A DNA stretch of 64,000 bases from Lucifuga dentata. Taxonomy: Eukaryota; Chordata; Actinopteri; Ophidiiformes; Bythitidae. The translations under genes were made by a program, and so were the position numbers. The stretch covers positions 3,088 through 67,087 of the forward strand of contig VXCM01003434.1 in NCBI GenBank assembly GCA_014773175.1, given 5' to 3'. Shown here piece by piece: positions 13,056-23,580 of this stretch (its first letter is position 1; the number at the start of each line of letters is the position of its first letter). The notes under the pieces are model-generated. The model saw only the letters and a list, made by a program, of their open reading frames with translations. It ran no database searches and was not told the DNA's origin.

Positions 13056-13335
13056 GTAATAGATCATTCTCAACATGTTTATTAATATCAGCTGATAAAG
13101 TGATTCTGTTCTGAGATTTTTAGCACATGATACGTATCAGACGGCAGATGTGTTATGAACATGTAAATGGTAAAAAAAAAACAAAAACAAAAAAAACGTG
13201 CATCACATGTTTTTTTCAAGCTTATCAGAAAAGTTCATATTCTCCATGAGCCAAAATGTGTCGTCCTGCCTAACCAAGTGGTAAATGATCGCTGATTCAG
13301 ACCAGAGCAAACTATCTCCATGTCTGGAAACACGC

Positions 13336-14102
13336 TAAGGTTGGGATTTACTCTACAAGTGTTGATGCTCACTTCTGATCTTTTGCTTATATCTAATTTT
13401 TTGCTCAGCATATTTACATCTTCTTTTTTAAGCGCCTCATATCTGATACCTGTATTTACACATTTTGACCTTTGACCTGTAGCAGCAGGATGCGGCTACA
13501 CATGCACACATTTCTGAGATGCTTGTAAAGAAAACGCTTCAGTGGACTAAGATGAGAGAAGTATTTAAAATCTGATCAGCAGTTAAAACTTTCACATGCA
13601 GAGAGAAACATCTGATATGTTGTGTGAGCGTTTATCTCTCCATCAGGACACGTATGTTCATCGGTTAATCATGGAGAAGCAGGTGAAGTTGGAGTTTTGC
13701 TGCTGTAACAGGAGCCTGTTATCACACACTAACACGTCTATTTGACATAAACACACATCAGCATGTCTGATAATATGTAGTATGTCCTCCATTTCTGTTT
13801 CCAGAGAGCGTCATCATATTGATGCTGACATCATCATATGTAGATAAAACAGAACGTTACATAGGAGTCAGAATGGGAAGGAAATTCTGATCTGTGGATT
13901 CAGACAGCAGCAGCATTGGTGGATATCTGATACGTATCTGATTTATTTCCACATATGCAAGAGACTCAAAATGGATCTGAGAATATCTGATTCCATGTGG
14001 CTTTTTACCATTTACATCTTCAGGAAGTGTGTCTGATATGTGTCACAGTGAGCAAAAGATTCAGAATCAGGTCACATGAGTGGTCGTGTAAATCCAGCCT
14101 TA
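13336..14102 (+). mobile_element. Non-autonomous element family F, copy 1
   Basis: Left end TAAGGTTGGGATTTAC, right end (inverted) TAAGGCTGGATTTACACGAC. The interior includes GATACGTATCAGA-type segments and CAGGAGCCTGTTATCACACA. A full-length relative lies in reverse at 42769-43450, and end fragments at 52845-53370. The ends resemble PIF/Harbinger-like tips but the TSD was not settled. Confidence 0.7.
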
Positions 14103-14897
14103 GACATGGCCGCTCATTAGAGACGTGATGTCATTCTCAAACTGTCCTTGAGTTACTTTCTGAACCCTGAAAGTTTCTGAAGCTCTGGATTTAACCCTGC
14201 AGCCAGTAAACATCCTGCTCAAACAGGCAAAGAGAAAACCGCAAAGGTTTCATAAACCCTCTTACTTCCCCGTATGACACACAACAGCACTCACAGTAAA
14301 TCAACCTGAGAAAAGGTCATGCTGTCCTCAGTAAGTAGCACATGCTGCTGCCAGGACCTGCTCGCCGTCCACGTGGAGGCATTCTGCGTTCCTTAAGCAT
14401 CCACACTGCGTCTATAGAAGATTTACATGCTGGCTGCAGGTTCACCATGTGGATATAAATCTCCTGGAACGCTCAACATCACTGCCGATGGACCAAACAC
14501 ATGGATGGAGAAGGAAAATAACACCGATTATTTCATCAACAATCGTGCTTTGGAAATGACACATCTGAAATAACCTGTGGGGTCACAAGTCTTCACAGTT
14601 TATTATCCTAATTTAATGAAAGACTCATCGCTCAGACCAGAAATAAATGGAGGAAAGCTGAAACACAAGGTTCACAAATCTGACTTTTACAGCCTATAAA
14701 CAGAGCTTTTATCTCTGCAGCTGAATCAAGGTCGGGTTTGTACGTATTTAAGACCGGTTTGGATTATAATTAATGTCTAATCAGGCTTTAAATATTCAAA
14801 AGAAAAAAAAACTGCCAAGAGAGCCAGAATGCAAACTTTCAGTCTATTTATTCATCATTTCTTCAGCTGTTAAAGCAGAAATATTTATTATTTATTA
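14103..14897. other. No gene recognised
   Basis: Unique-looking non-coding sequence up to the Tigger-like element. No motif worth naming. Confidence 0.5.
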
Positions 14898-15107
14898 CAG
14901 GCAGTCCCCGGGTTACAAACGAGTTCCGCGCCCACGGCTGTTCGTAAGTTGGAACAGTTATGTAAGGTGCGTATCTAGTGTGTATATCTTACTTAGGTGT
15001 GTATCTAGCATATATATTTTACTTAGCTGTGTATCTAGCATATATATTTTACCTTTCAAGGCATAAGAAACATTAAAGAACCACTTCCAGATATCCTAAA
15101 ACATCAT

Positions 15108-15165
<58 letters not shown>

Positions 15166-15426
15166 TGTGTGTGTGTGTGTGTGTATGTGGGGGGGTAGGG
15201 TTGTATCAAAACAAACATGTAGGTTAACACTTACTCTTGCTTCTTGATGTCTTGCACGTCAGAAGAGGCGTTCTTCTGTTGTTTTGAAGTGTCATAAAGC
15301 AGTGCACAGTTCATTATTATGAATCATTGTATGTAACTCGAATTTTAATTTAATAGGCTTTATGGCGGTCCATTCATAAGTATGGGTCGTTCATAAGTCA
15401 GGTGTTCGTAACCCGGGGACTACCTG
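14898..15426 (+). mobile_element. Tigger/pogo-like MITE family C, copy 1
   Basis: TIRs CAGGCAGTCCCCGGGTTAC and (inverted) CAGGTAGTCCCCGGGTTAC, flanked by TA on both sides (14896-14897, 15427-15428), the Tc1/mariner-type target. No transposase. It carries an (AG)n-AATG-(TG)n-G6 microsatellite at 15112-15192, shared with copy 2. Confidence 0.85.
15112..15192 (+). repeat. Compound (AG)n(TG)n microsatellite inside the MITE
   Basis: About 25 AG units, AATG, about 9 TG units, then GTATG and a G run. The same architecture is present at 46793-46846. Confidence 0.9.
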
Positions 15427-15439
15427 TATTAGATAAATT

Positions 15440-15715
15440 AGTGTTAAAGAAAATGATTCCACTTCTGTTCTCCCTCGCTGCAGCACCATTTTGCACACTG
15501 AGTGCAAACAGGTCATTTTAGGTACTGTCCCTTTAAGGCTCCCTGCTTTGTTTTTATTGGCTGGCTGCATCAAGCTGTGAAATACCTCTGCAGGTCGGTC
15601 TCTGGTGGGCGTGTCCAACCAGGTGTGTATCCAGCAGGTAAATGTACGTTTCATGTTTATGTCAACATGTTGCAGAAATAAAGAACCAATCAAAGCAAAG
15701 CTAATTTGTCCCCTT
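15440..15715 (+). repeat. Dispersed repeat family B, copy 3
   Basis: GCAGCACCATTTTGCACACT, GGTACTGTCCCTTTAAGGCTC and GGTGGGCGTGTCCAACCAGG in the family order, starting immediately after the Tigger-like element. Confidence 0.65.
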
Positions 15716-16079
15716 TAAGTAGAAACTAGAGCTTTAATCTGCACTTTTTTAGATCAGGCTTGTGGATCTGTTAGACATTAAATTATTATAATAATTAGAT
15801 AATAAAGATTTAAACCAAGTTGTATGAAATCTCAGTCAGGTCAACTGGATTCAAGATTTTTAAATTCTGAAATGTTTACTTTGTCAGTCAGATTTTTTTT
15901 TTTTTTTTNTTTTTTTTTTTTTTTCTGACTGACGAAGCCATTTGGATGGATGGTGAAAAGTTTCAGAATTTAAAAAAAACTTTAATCCAGTTGACCTGAC
16001 TGAGTTTTCATACAACATATCTACCGCCTGGATGACTGAGAATCTTCATCAAAACATTTAAACCAAGTATTCAGACATG
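15716..16079. other. No gene; homopolymer assembly gap
   Basis: Poly-T of about 34 bases around an N at 15909. The sequences either side are roughly inverted copies (GACTTTGTCAGTCAGA... and ...TCTGACTGACGAAG; also TTTAAATTCTGAAAxxTTT), so the gap sits in the loop of an inverted repeat of about 200 bp. Confidence 0.55.
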
Positions 16080-16628
16080 TATTAGGGCCATATAAGATGG
16101 GGAAAAGATGAGGGGGGCATTATTTCCTGTTTTTAAAATCACAAATTTGCCAGTTTTAAAAGTCTGTATGCTTATAATTCTATGATTTTGTGCTAAAAGC
16201 ACAAGTATTTCTTTATTTATTACTAAATCTGATGGAAAAGTATAATTCAATAACATAATGTACTGCAGGCATAGTCACAATGTGAGGCGGTTTGATTCCC
16301 ATTCTCATTATTTTCCCTTTTTCATTGTTAAAAAAAATTAAATTGTTATTTTAAAAAACATTTAAAAAATGATTATTCATCATTAAAAATAATTTTCAGG
16401 GTTTTAAATTCACAAATTTTCGATTTTAAAAACTTGCAAATTTGCGAATTTTTTTGCAAGGTACATGACCTTATTAAATTATTTTTCCATCAGATTTATC
16501 AGTAAAGAAATACTTGTGCTTTTAGTGCTAAATCATCAAATTATCATAAGCATATGGACTTTTAAAACAGGCAAATTTGCGAGTTTGAAAACTCCAAATA
16601 ATGCCCCCCTTGTTTTTTTCGTCTAATA
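16080..16628. mobile_element. Palindromic MITE family E, copy 1
   Basis: Ends TATTAGGGCCATATAAGATG and (inverted) TATTAGACGAAAAAAACAAG. The arms pair over more than 150 bp (GGCATTATTT..., CACAAATTTGCCAGTTTTAA, GTGCTAAAAGCACAAGTATT). TA borders. A related copy is at 30684-31337. Confidence 0.8.
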
Positions 16629-18440
16629 CAACGTCATACAAAACTGCCAAGACAAGCAGAATTCAAACTTTCAGTCCTTTAATTGGACTCCTGCAGAGTT
16701 TCATCCAGAATATTAAAGCAGAATTAGAGATTAAATGTTGTGTATTCCTGATTTTTCATATAGATTTTAAATATAGATTTTGTATATAGTTGACAAATGC
16801 CAAATCCAATCACCAGCAGTCAAACATCCTGAAAATAAAAAGCTTTAACTGCCTGAATCATCCTCTGATCTACACACGGCCTTAAATCTCTGAATTTATC
16901 AATTTAAATCTCCCTTAATTTGTAAATAATGAGCCAAGCTAAGTCCTAAAACTGTTAATGGTTAATGAAAAAGCAAAATTATTATTATTATGACTGTTTT
17001 ACCCCTTTTACCCCTTAAAATTCTATATTTTACCTTAAAGCTACAATCTGTGATCCAACGTCCATCAAAGGTCTTTTAATTAGGGGACAATTAATAGTAG
17101 AACAACAATTAAAATCTAAGTTATTAAAGTTTTAAGGTTCTGATAAAAAAAAAAAAAAATGTTTACATCAGTAAAATTTATGTTATAATAAAGGACTGTG
17201 ACTTTACCATGAATATGAAATATTTAAGGCCTGTTTTCAATTATTATACAGGAAAACAGCAAGTATGACCTCAGACTGTAAAGAAGTTTTACACGATTCA
17301 TCAAACCAACCAGCAGCGAAGGCTTCACTTCCAGCAATCAGGCAGCCATGTTGTTTCTGTTCAGCCACAGAAATGCTGCGTGTGTGTGTGTGTGTGAAGC
17401 ACATGGTCTGACAGCAGCTTTGATCCGTATGCTGCTTGTTGAAAATCACAGCATTACCTTGTCTCTTCGCTCACCGTTTATCTCTCTTTGAAGCCAGACT
17501 CTGCCAGAACACAGAGCTCGTAAAAATTATAATCAGTAGCATCGGAACAGGTGTCCGCTTATTGATTCCATTTGCAGATGTTTGAATTATTGCTTTTAAA
17601 AGGTTACAAATACCCAATGAAAGGTAATTGGTCTTAGAAAAGCATATTTGTTCATTTCCAAAATGCCGTCTATTTGTTTTGGAGGAAAGTCACAGCCTGA
17701 GGTTCATGGTTCGGTTTGATCAGAGTCCAGGTTGAGTTCTGTTACTGGCAGCACGTCCCCAGTCTAAAGTTACTTCAAACTAAATAAGTCAAACTCTTCA
17801 TGGGAAATAAAATATTATGTGTATAATAACACACTGCAGCTCTGGTTCAAGTATGACCGCGGAGATTTATGTTTTTATTTCATATGTGCAGAGAAAGCCT
17901 AGTCCAAGCTGAACAAATTAAAAATATAACTTTATTAGTAAATTAATCTCACGATTAAGAGCAGGACACGATTTCATAATATCAGAATACTATCAAACAA
18001 TTTCAGGGGAACATGACAAAAGAAACATCAAGGAGGAAACAGAAACCAAGGAAATGGGTTTCATATAGGGCTGTCATATCAGATTTTCACTCCACGATTA
18101 TCGTGGCCAAAAGAATTCACGATAACGATATTATCGCGATATCTATAGAAAATTTTAAAATAATAATCATAATGCTATCAGTCAAATTCATCTTTAACTT
18201 AGATTGTGCATTTTGTCTCTTTTTTGTCAAATGAATTAGACTTCAAATAGGAGTGTAGGGAGGCGGAGAGTCTGTAACCAGAACTGTGCAAAAGCTACAA
18301 AAAGAGCAATTCCACCTTAAAGGATGGTGTAAAGGAACCAGATGACCTGATAAACAAAAGATCCACAAATCTAACAAATAACCAGGAGAGAGAAAATCCT
18401 GTCAAGTCCAACGCCATGATAACTTAGTTCAGTGGAGTAA
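16629..18440. other. No gene; one orphan hAT-like end
   Basis: Mostly AT-rich non-coding DNA with (TG)n at 17379-17395. At 18067 the sequence TAGGGCTGTCATATCAG, followed by ACGATTATCGTGGCC and further alternating ATCG motifs, looks like one end of a hAT element. I did not find its partner. Confidence 0.45.
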
Positions 18441-18614
18441 AGGCTGGATTATACTTTCCGCATCCGTGAGTCCACCTGATGTAAATATCGTCATCTGTCG
18501 ACATCAGAGGGCGTACGCGAGCCTCTGTCGGACATACGCTGCCTCCCAAAATTTGTGACCGCGTGGAGTCACTATGCTACAAGAGCACAAACTGTCATGT
18601 GCTAGAAAACCAAC

Positions 18615-18761
18615 ATGGACGTTGCATTTGAAGAGATGCTGTGTGAAGAGGTTCATCGCTACCCGCATCTATACAATAGTTCTTTAAAGGACTATAAAGA
18701 CACAGAAGTGTGTAGAAATTCATGGAGGGAAATTGCCCAAGCACTGGGCAAAGATAAAAAT
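18615..18761 (+). pseudogene. Harbinger MADF protein, exon 1
   Basis: ATG at 18615 opens MDVAFEEMLCEEVHRYPHLY, then NSSLKDYKDTEVCRNSWREI and AQALGKDKN. L-Y-(D/N)-x-S-L-x-(D/H)-Y-K-D and the N-S-W-R-E-I-A core are classic MADF. A GTATGT donor follows at 18762. Read through without splicing it stops after three more codons. The exon is open, but the gene is broken in exon 2. Confidence 0.75.
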
Positions 18762-19857
18762 GTATGTACATGACCGGTGCGATCACTCTGCATTGTGTGT
18801 AGAAATGAAGGGACCAGCAGCAGGGCTTCTCTCAACAGATCTTTTATTCGCTGACATGGAATGAAATAAAATAAAATAAAATGCTCCACATTAAAAATCA
18901 GCTCCTGCAGAAAAGAAATAAAACAGAAGTATTAGCGCGGCCGACCACAATGTTGGGTCGCCAACTTAATCTGTATAAATTTGACAAAATTTAAGGGCAA
19001 TTCTACAGTATATAAATATTTATATCAATAGATTCCTAAATATAATATTATGCCGAATTTGATAAATTTACATACTGGGATGGTTATAAAATATCGAACA
19101 TTGCAGATAAATATTTGGATCGTCAGATAAATTTTGCACCCAGGTGGAACCAGAAGCTAATAGCCACGAAGAATGGGGGGTGCAGGAGGAGACACTGACA
19201 CCAGTAAACCAGTAAACATAGTTAGGAAATCATTCAGAAAAAAANAAAAAAAAAAAAAAAAAAAAAAGGAAAGAAAAGAAAAGAAAAACACATTTTGTGC
19301 AATTATATAAATGGTGTATTAACAACCCGGTTACATGTAGGCAGAAGCATAAAATATTTCAGACACCGATTTGTGAAGGCAAAGAAAAAGCTGAAGGGAA
19401 GAAGCGCTGCAGCAGGCGGGAATATTTTTTATTCCCTCCATTATTTCCCTCTTGAGCTGTCTCTCTGATTTCGTCAAACATCGCGACACAGACTCCAACT
19501 TTCCAGTAGACGTATGAATCGACATGAATTTATTCCTTTTGTTTTTCTGCTTGTTTGTTGTATAGCATTGCAAATTGACTCTAGTATTGTTTTATGTTGG
19601 AATATCAATGTCATAACAAAACTTTAGAAAGTTTACCCACTCAAGTTTACCCCTACCTACTAGATTATTTAAATTAATTTGTTTTAGATTTTATTTTTAT
19701 TATTTTGTTACTATTATAAAATGCTTTGTAGTTTATTTGAAAAAGAAAAGAACTTTTACTGTATGCTGGTGACCTAAATTACATCATAGTTAATGAAAAC
19801 CAATGGGAAATAACTGGTAAGATTCCACATTGCTGATAAACTGATATTAATTATTGC

Positions 19858-20129
19858 AGGCTGAAGAATCCAGTGAGACGTCCATGCTGCACCTGGAAAC
19901 GGTCGACGTGTTTTCCAGTGATTTTGATGCGCTACATTTCTCCACAACCCGAAGGAGCAGCTAACACCGCCACCAGTGGGTGAATCCTCACAGCTACCCA
20001 CAGCAGCACCGAGGTCACCGCTCAGCTCCTCCTCCTCCTCCTCTGCATCCACAAACATATCGTCCTCCACTCCCAAGTCCAGAAAAAGAAGAAGCCAGAT
20101 CACACATGAAGAAGCTATAATGAACCGGC
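19858..20129 (+). pseudogene. Harbinger MADF protein, exon 2, frameshifted
   Basis: After acceptor ttgcag the frame reads AEESSETSMLHLETVDVFSS and stops at about 19962 (RRSS*). A different frame then resumes with TPPPVGESSQLPTAAPRS, a poly-Ser run, TPKSRKRRSQITHEEAIMNR. Ser-rich linker plus SRKRRxxxxHEEAIMxRL is the usual C-terminal half of Harbinger-linked MADF proteins. The rest of the BESS-like end is missing. Confidence 0.6.
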
Positions 20130-20167
20130 TTACAGTGAGGACCACTGCTTTGGCAGGATGGCGGTAA

Positions 20168-20891
20168 CACTTTGATGTAAATTTACAGTGAAATTCTACA
20201 GCGACCTACTCTATTATGATTGTGCAGTATATTTCTGTGAAAGCAAAGCATTCTGGGAGTCATAACACTTGCTCAACAGTCAAATGTTTCTTTTCACAGT
20301 AATTTACCGCTTACAGCTGAGAATCACGGGAAATAAAGTAACGTGTTACTTTTTGAAGTTCCGTGAATAATAATTAATCAAAGCTGAAGCAGTCAAACCC
20401 ACAACGCCTCTCGTCAGTCTTAATTTGAAAGTATAGCGTCTTCCATGTTGACAGCAACGTTAGATCACTTTAATTTACCAGATAAAGATAAAACATTTAA
20501 AAGTTGCATGTTTTTTTTTTTTTTTTCCNTTTTTTTTTTTTTTTTCCAGGTTTGGACCGTTCAGCGCCACAGTTCATCAGTGCAATTGCGGTCATGGTAG
20601 ACAACAATATAAGCTTGTATTTGTTTTTTACCAGACGAAAAGAAGAAGAAGGGAAGCTAGTACGTCATGTAAGTCAAGTTCTAAACTTTATCTAAGGTTT
20701 TCTAACATCTTTGCTAACTCAACATGTTCCTCTATGCACTGTCTGCACGTTAGCATAACGTTAGCTACCTAATTCGCGAGCTGTTCTTAGCTTAGTATTT
20801 TGATACTTAATACTAAGTATGACTGTAGTAATAATAGTTAACAAAAAAATAACATGGGAGATAAGGCAGCAGTCTAGCTTAAGTTTCCAAA
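20168..20891. other. No gene recognised; poly-T gap
   Basis: AT-rich DNA with an N at 20529 in a poly-T run. No supported feature. Confidence 0.5.
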
Positions 20892-21290
20892 ATGTTCAGT
20901 TGTCATTTTTGCAGCCATCCATGTACTAAATATGCTTTTGTTAGGCATATGAAAGTTCAGAGAAACGCCCCCAATATCAAACGCTAATGTGCTTTTCATG
21001 ATTGTAACACTTCATTTGGCAAAGTTTGAGCTTTAAAATGCCATGTATGTAGAGATCACCAGATCAGAGGGAATCAAGATATTTGAGGGAAGGTTCTGGT
21101 GTAAGACCCTTTGTTGTCATGCCACTTAGATTTCTGCGTGAGTTTGTCACATTTATTTTCTCACTTTAAGACTCAAATTAAGGAGGGGAGACCAGTCTCT
21201 GTCCATTCACACATTGTGGTAAAGTTTTAACTGTGATATCCACTTTTTCATCGCACTTGTGAAGAACACATAAAGGCTGAGCAGTTGGTA
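20892..21290 (+). pseudogene. Broken multi-C2H2 zinc-finger coding relic
   Basis: ATG at 20892 encodes MFSCHFCSHPCTKYAFVRHM then KVQRNAPNIKR and a stop. C-x2-C with x12-H spacing is a C2H2 finger. In other frames downstream come FHDCNTSFGKV, stop, ALKCHVCRDHQ (about 20993-21065) and CPFTHCGKV...TFSSHL, stop, RTHK (about 21200-21270), each finger-like with stops and frameshifts. Teleost genomes carry many copies of such a finger array with H-C-G-K-S-F-T and S-H-L-S-R-T-H-K. Family name not assigned. Confidence 0.6.
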
Positions 21291-21489
21291 ATCTTCTGAG
21301 CCAGGCAACGTCAGGTAGAGGTGATGGAATTTCAGAATGTGAAGAAAATACTGGTGAGCAAGCAGAGAGCTCTGACGCAGAGGGAGAGCAGGCAAAGGTG
21401 TTTCCAGAAAGCACCCAACACCCTTGCTCGACATAGACAGCGTCAAAGAATGCCACAGGTGCTATACCAGCCAGAGGACCAGCAATGGG

Positions 21490-22026
21490 TGCACAAGATG
21501 GCAGCCAGAACGACCACCTGAGGAAACTGAGGATAGCCTTGAAGGCCTGAGACAAAAGATGACAAATATCTTTAAACATGAAGGTTTGGCGGGTGCAGNG
21601 ATAGCCTTGAAGGCCTGAGACAAAAGATGACAAATATCTTTAAACATGAAGGTTTGGCGGGTGCAGAAAGGGGAGGAAATACACAAGTTGATGGAGAAAA
21701 CGTATTAACTGCAACGCGAATTGATCAATGCCACACCAGCCGCCCCTGTGGAGGACGTTAAAAGTCAGTGGCCCTACTTGTTTCTGCTGAGCAGCATGCG
21801 TGCACACTTTGAACTACTCACACACATTCACATCCTGAGAATAATGGAGGCATTTCCTGAAGAGCAGGGCAGAATCATCACAGAATACTTCAAGGCACAT
21901 CCCAGCAACAGTGAAGTGAAGAAGGTCCTCTCCTTGGAAAAGGGTATAACGTTCCCGTACATTCTGGACCTACTGATGGCATATTTCAAAGAGATGAAAG
22001 ATGCCTCATCTTGGAGGCAGATGTGA
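21490..22026 (+). pseudogene. SAMD3-like coding relic
   Basis: Frames join as RPPEETEDSLEGLRQKMTNI-F, then EEIHKLMEKTY, stop, LQRELINATPAAPVEDVKSQ-WPYLF and a 3' part ending in FPYILDLLMAYFKEMKD. Q-W-P-Y-L-F, the F-x-x-L-T segment and the L-L-M-A-x-F end resemble teleost multi-copy proteins annotated as sterile-alpha-motif domain-containing protein 3-like. There is one frameshift near 21670 and one stop near 21710. Positions 21533-21598 are printed twice around the N at 21599. The final 101-codon segment (21721-22026) is uninterrupted. Confidence 0.6.
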
Positions 22027-22800
22027 GTATGACTGATGTAGTCAACTCTATTTCACATGAAGACACTGAAATCACTGAAATGCAGTGAATGGAGCTCTGT
22101 AATTTTTGAAATAACTTCTGCGAAATTGATGCCATTCATAACATTTCAGTTACCTTAGAGGACAAGAATGTCACCTTCATAAAACTGCTGTAAAAAATTT
22201 AACTGAGTTAAATCTTTTAATCAACATCAGTCCTGATCATAACTACCAAATATTCATTCATTTTTAGAATTATAACCCTTTAAATGCCAGTTTGTTTACA
22301 TAATGCCAGTTTTGTTATAAAAAAAAAATATATATATATTATAAATCTTATTATTTTCTATATACTAAATGCTAGGGGGCTTTTTTTAAAACTTATTTTT
22401 CAGTCTGGGGTCAGTCAATGATTAGCAGTAACATTGATGTTGATGCATTGCGTCAAACACTGCAGTGACCCATAATACAGCAGCAATAACTCTTGTAAAA
22501 ACAAGGAAAATAGCATGTATTTGCTACTATTTGAGAATTTACAGTATGCTACAAGGAATTGGTGATGTAAATTATGATTTCATAATTCTTTTTTGTTGTT
22601 TTGTTTTACCTTGCCATGCTTTGTAGAAGCTGTGTTGNTATGATTTCATAATTCTTTTTTGTTGTTTTGTTTTACCTTGCCATGCTTTGTAGAAGCTGTG
22701 TTGGAATTAACCCAGAGAAGAGGCGCAAAGGCACAACAGGTAAAGGTGACCAGCAAGAAGAGCGGAAAAATGGTCCAGAAGAAAGTGACATCCCCGAATC

Positions 22801-22862
<62 letters not shown>

Positions 22863-22923
22863 AACCCTCATAAGGAAGCTCATGGATTCTGAGTGGGACC
22901 CTGACTCTGTCCGTAGGGTTAAA

Positions 22924-22983
<60 letters not shown>

Positions 22984-23100
22984 CCCTCTTACCTCACTCA
23001 TTCACTGACAATCCCTCTGTGTCTGTCTCGCTCATTTACAATTCTATTTTTATTTGTAAGAGATATATTTGTATTATTTTATTTAATTCTATTTTCAATG
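22027..23100. repeat. No gene; facing TG and CA microsatellites
   Basis: (TG)n at 22804-22858 and (CA)n at 22926-22981, 67 bp apart, are reverse complements. A short Lys-rich open frame before them (about 22690-22800) resembles nothing I can name. An N at 22638 has flanking duplicates. Confidence 0.7.
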
Positions 23101-23580
23101 TCCAACCTGGCATTATTTCTGTGTTATATTGAAGATTCTGTCTTTTGTCTAGAGAACCCACCTGCTGTAATGGTGGAGGCTGTTTCCTTTTGAAACAGAG
23201 AAGTATTTACTCTGTCCATAAATGTTTTTATTTAATTCCCTACAAGGTCCAACCTGGAATTATTTCTGTTTAATATTAAAGATATTGGCCCAGTACACAG
23301 TATTGTTCAGCAGCATAGTTCTGTGAACCCTCCTAGCGTTATGGGGGGTCCTTTTGAAACAGAGAAGTTAAAGTATTTATTCTGTCCATAAAGTATAAAT
23401 GTTTTTATTTAATTTTTTTTTTTACATTGTCCAACCTGGTATTATTTCTGTTTAATATTGAAGATATTGAGCCAGCACACAGTGTTCAACAGAGATCAGT
23501 GCTCAATGGGGGGAGGCTATTTCCTTTTGAAACAGGAAGGTTCCAGTATTTATTCTGTCTGTAAAGTACAAATGTTTTTA
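23101..23580 (+). repeat. Tandem repeat, three units of about 147-182 bp
   Basis: Units start at 23101, 23248 and 23430, each with TCCAACCTGG, ATTATTTCTGT, a TTGAAGAT segment, CCTTTTGAAACAGAGAAG, and TCTGTCCATAAA...ATGTTTTTA. The units differ by small indels. Confidence 0.8.

Larger units (their letters stand above)
18441..20167 (+). mobile_element. PIF/Harbinger-type element remnant with MADF gene
   Basis: Starts with GGCTGGATTATACTTTCCGC, a Harbinger-like tip, and holds both exons of the accessory MADF/Myb-like DNA-binding protein of these transposons. I saw no DDE nuclease gene and no matching right end. A poly-A gap (N at 19245) lies in the intron. Confidence 0.65.
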
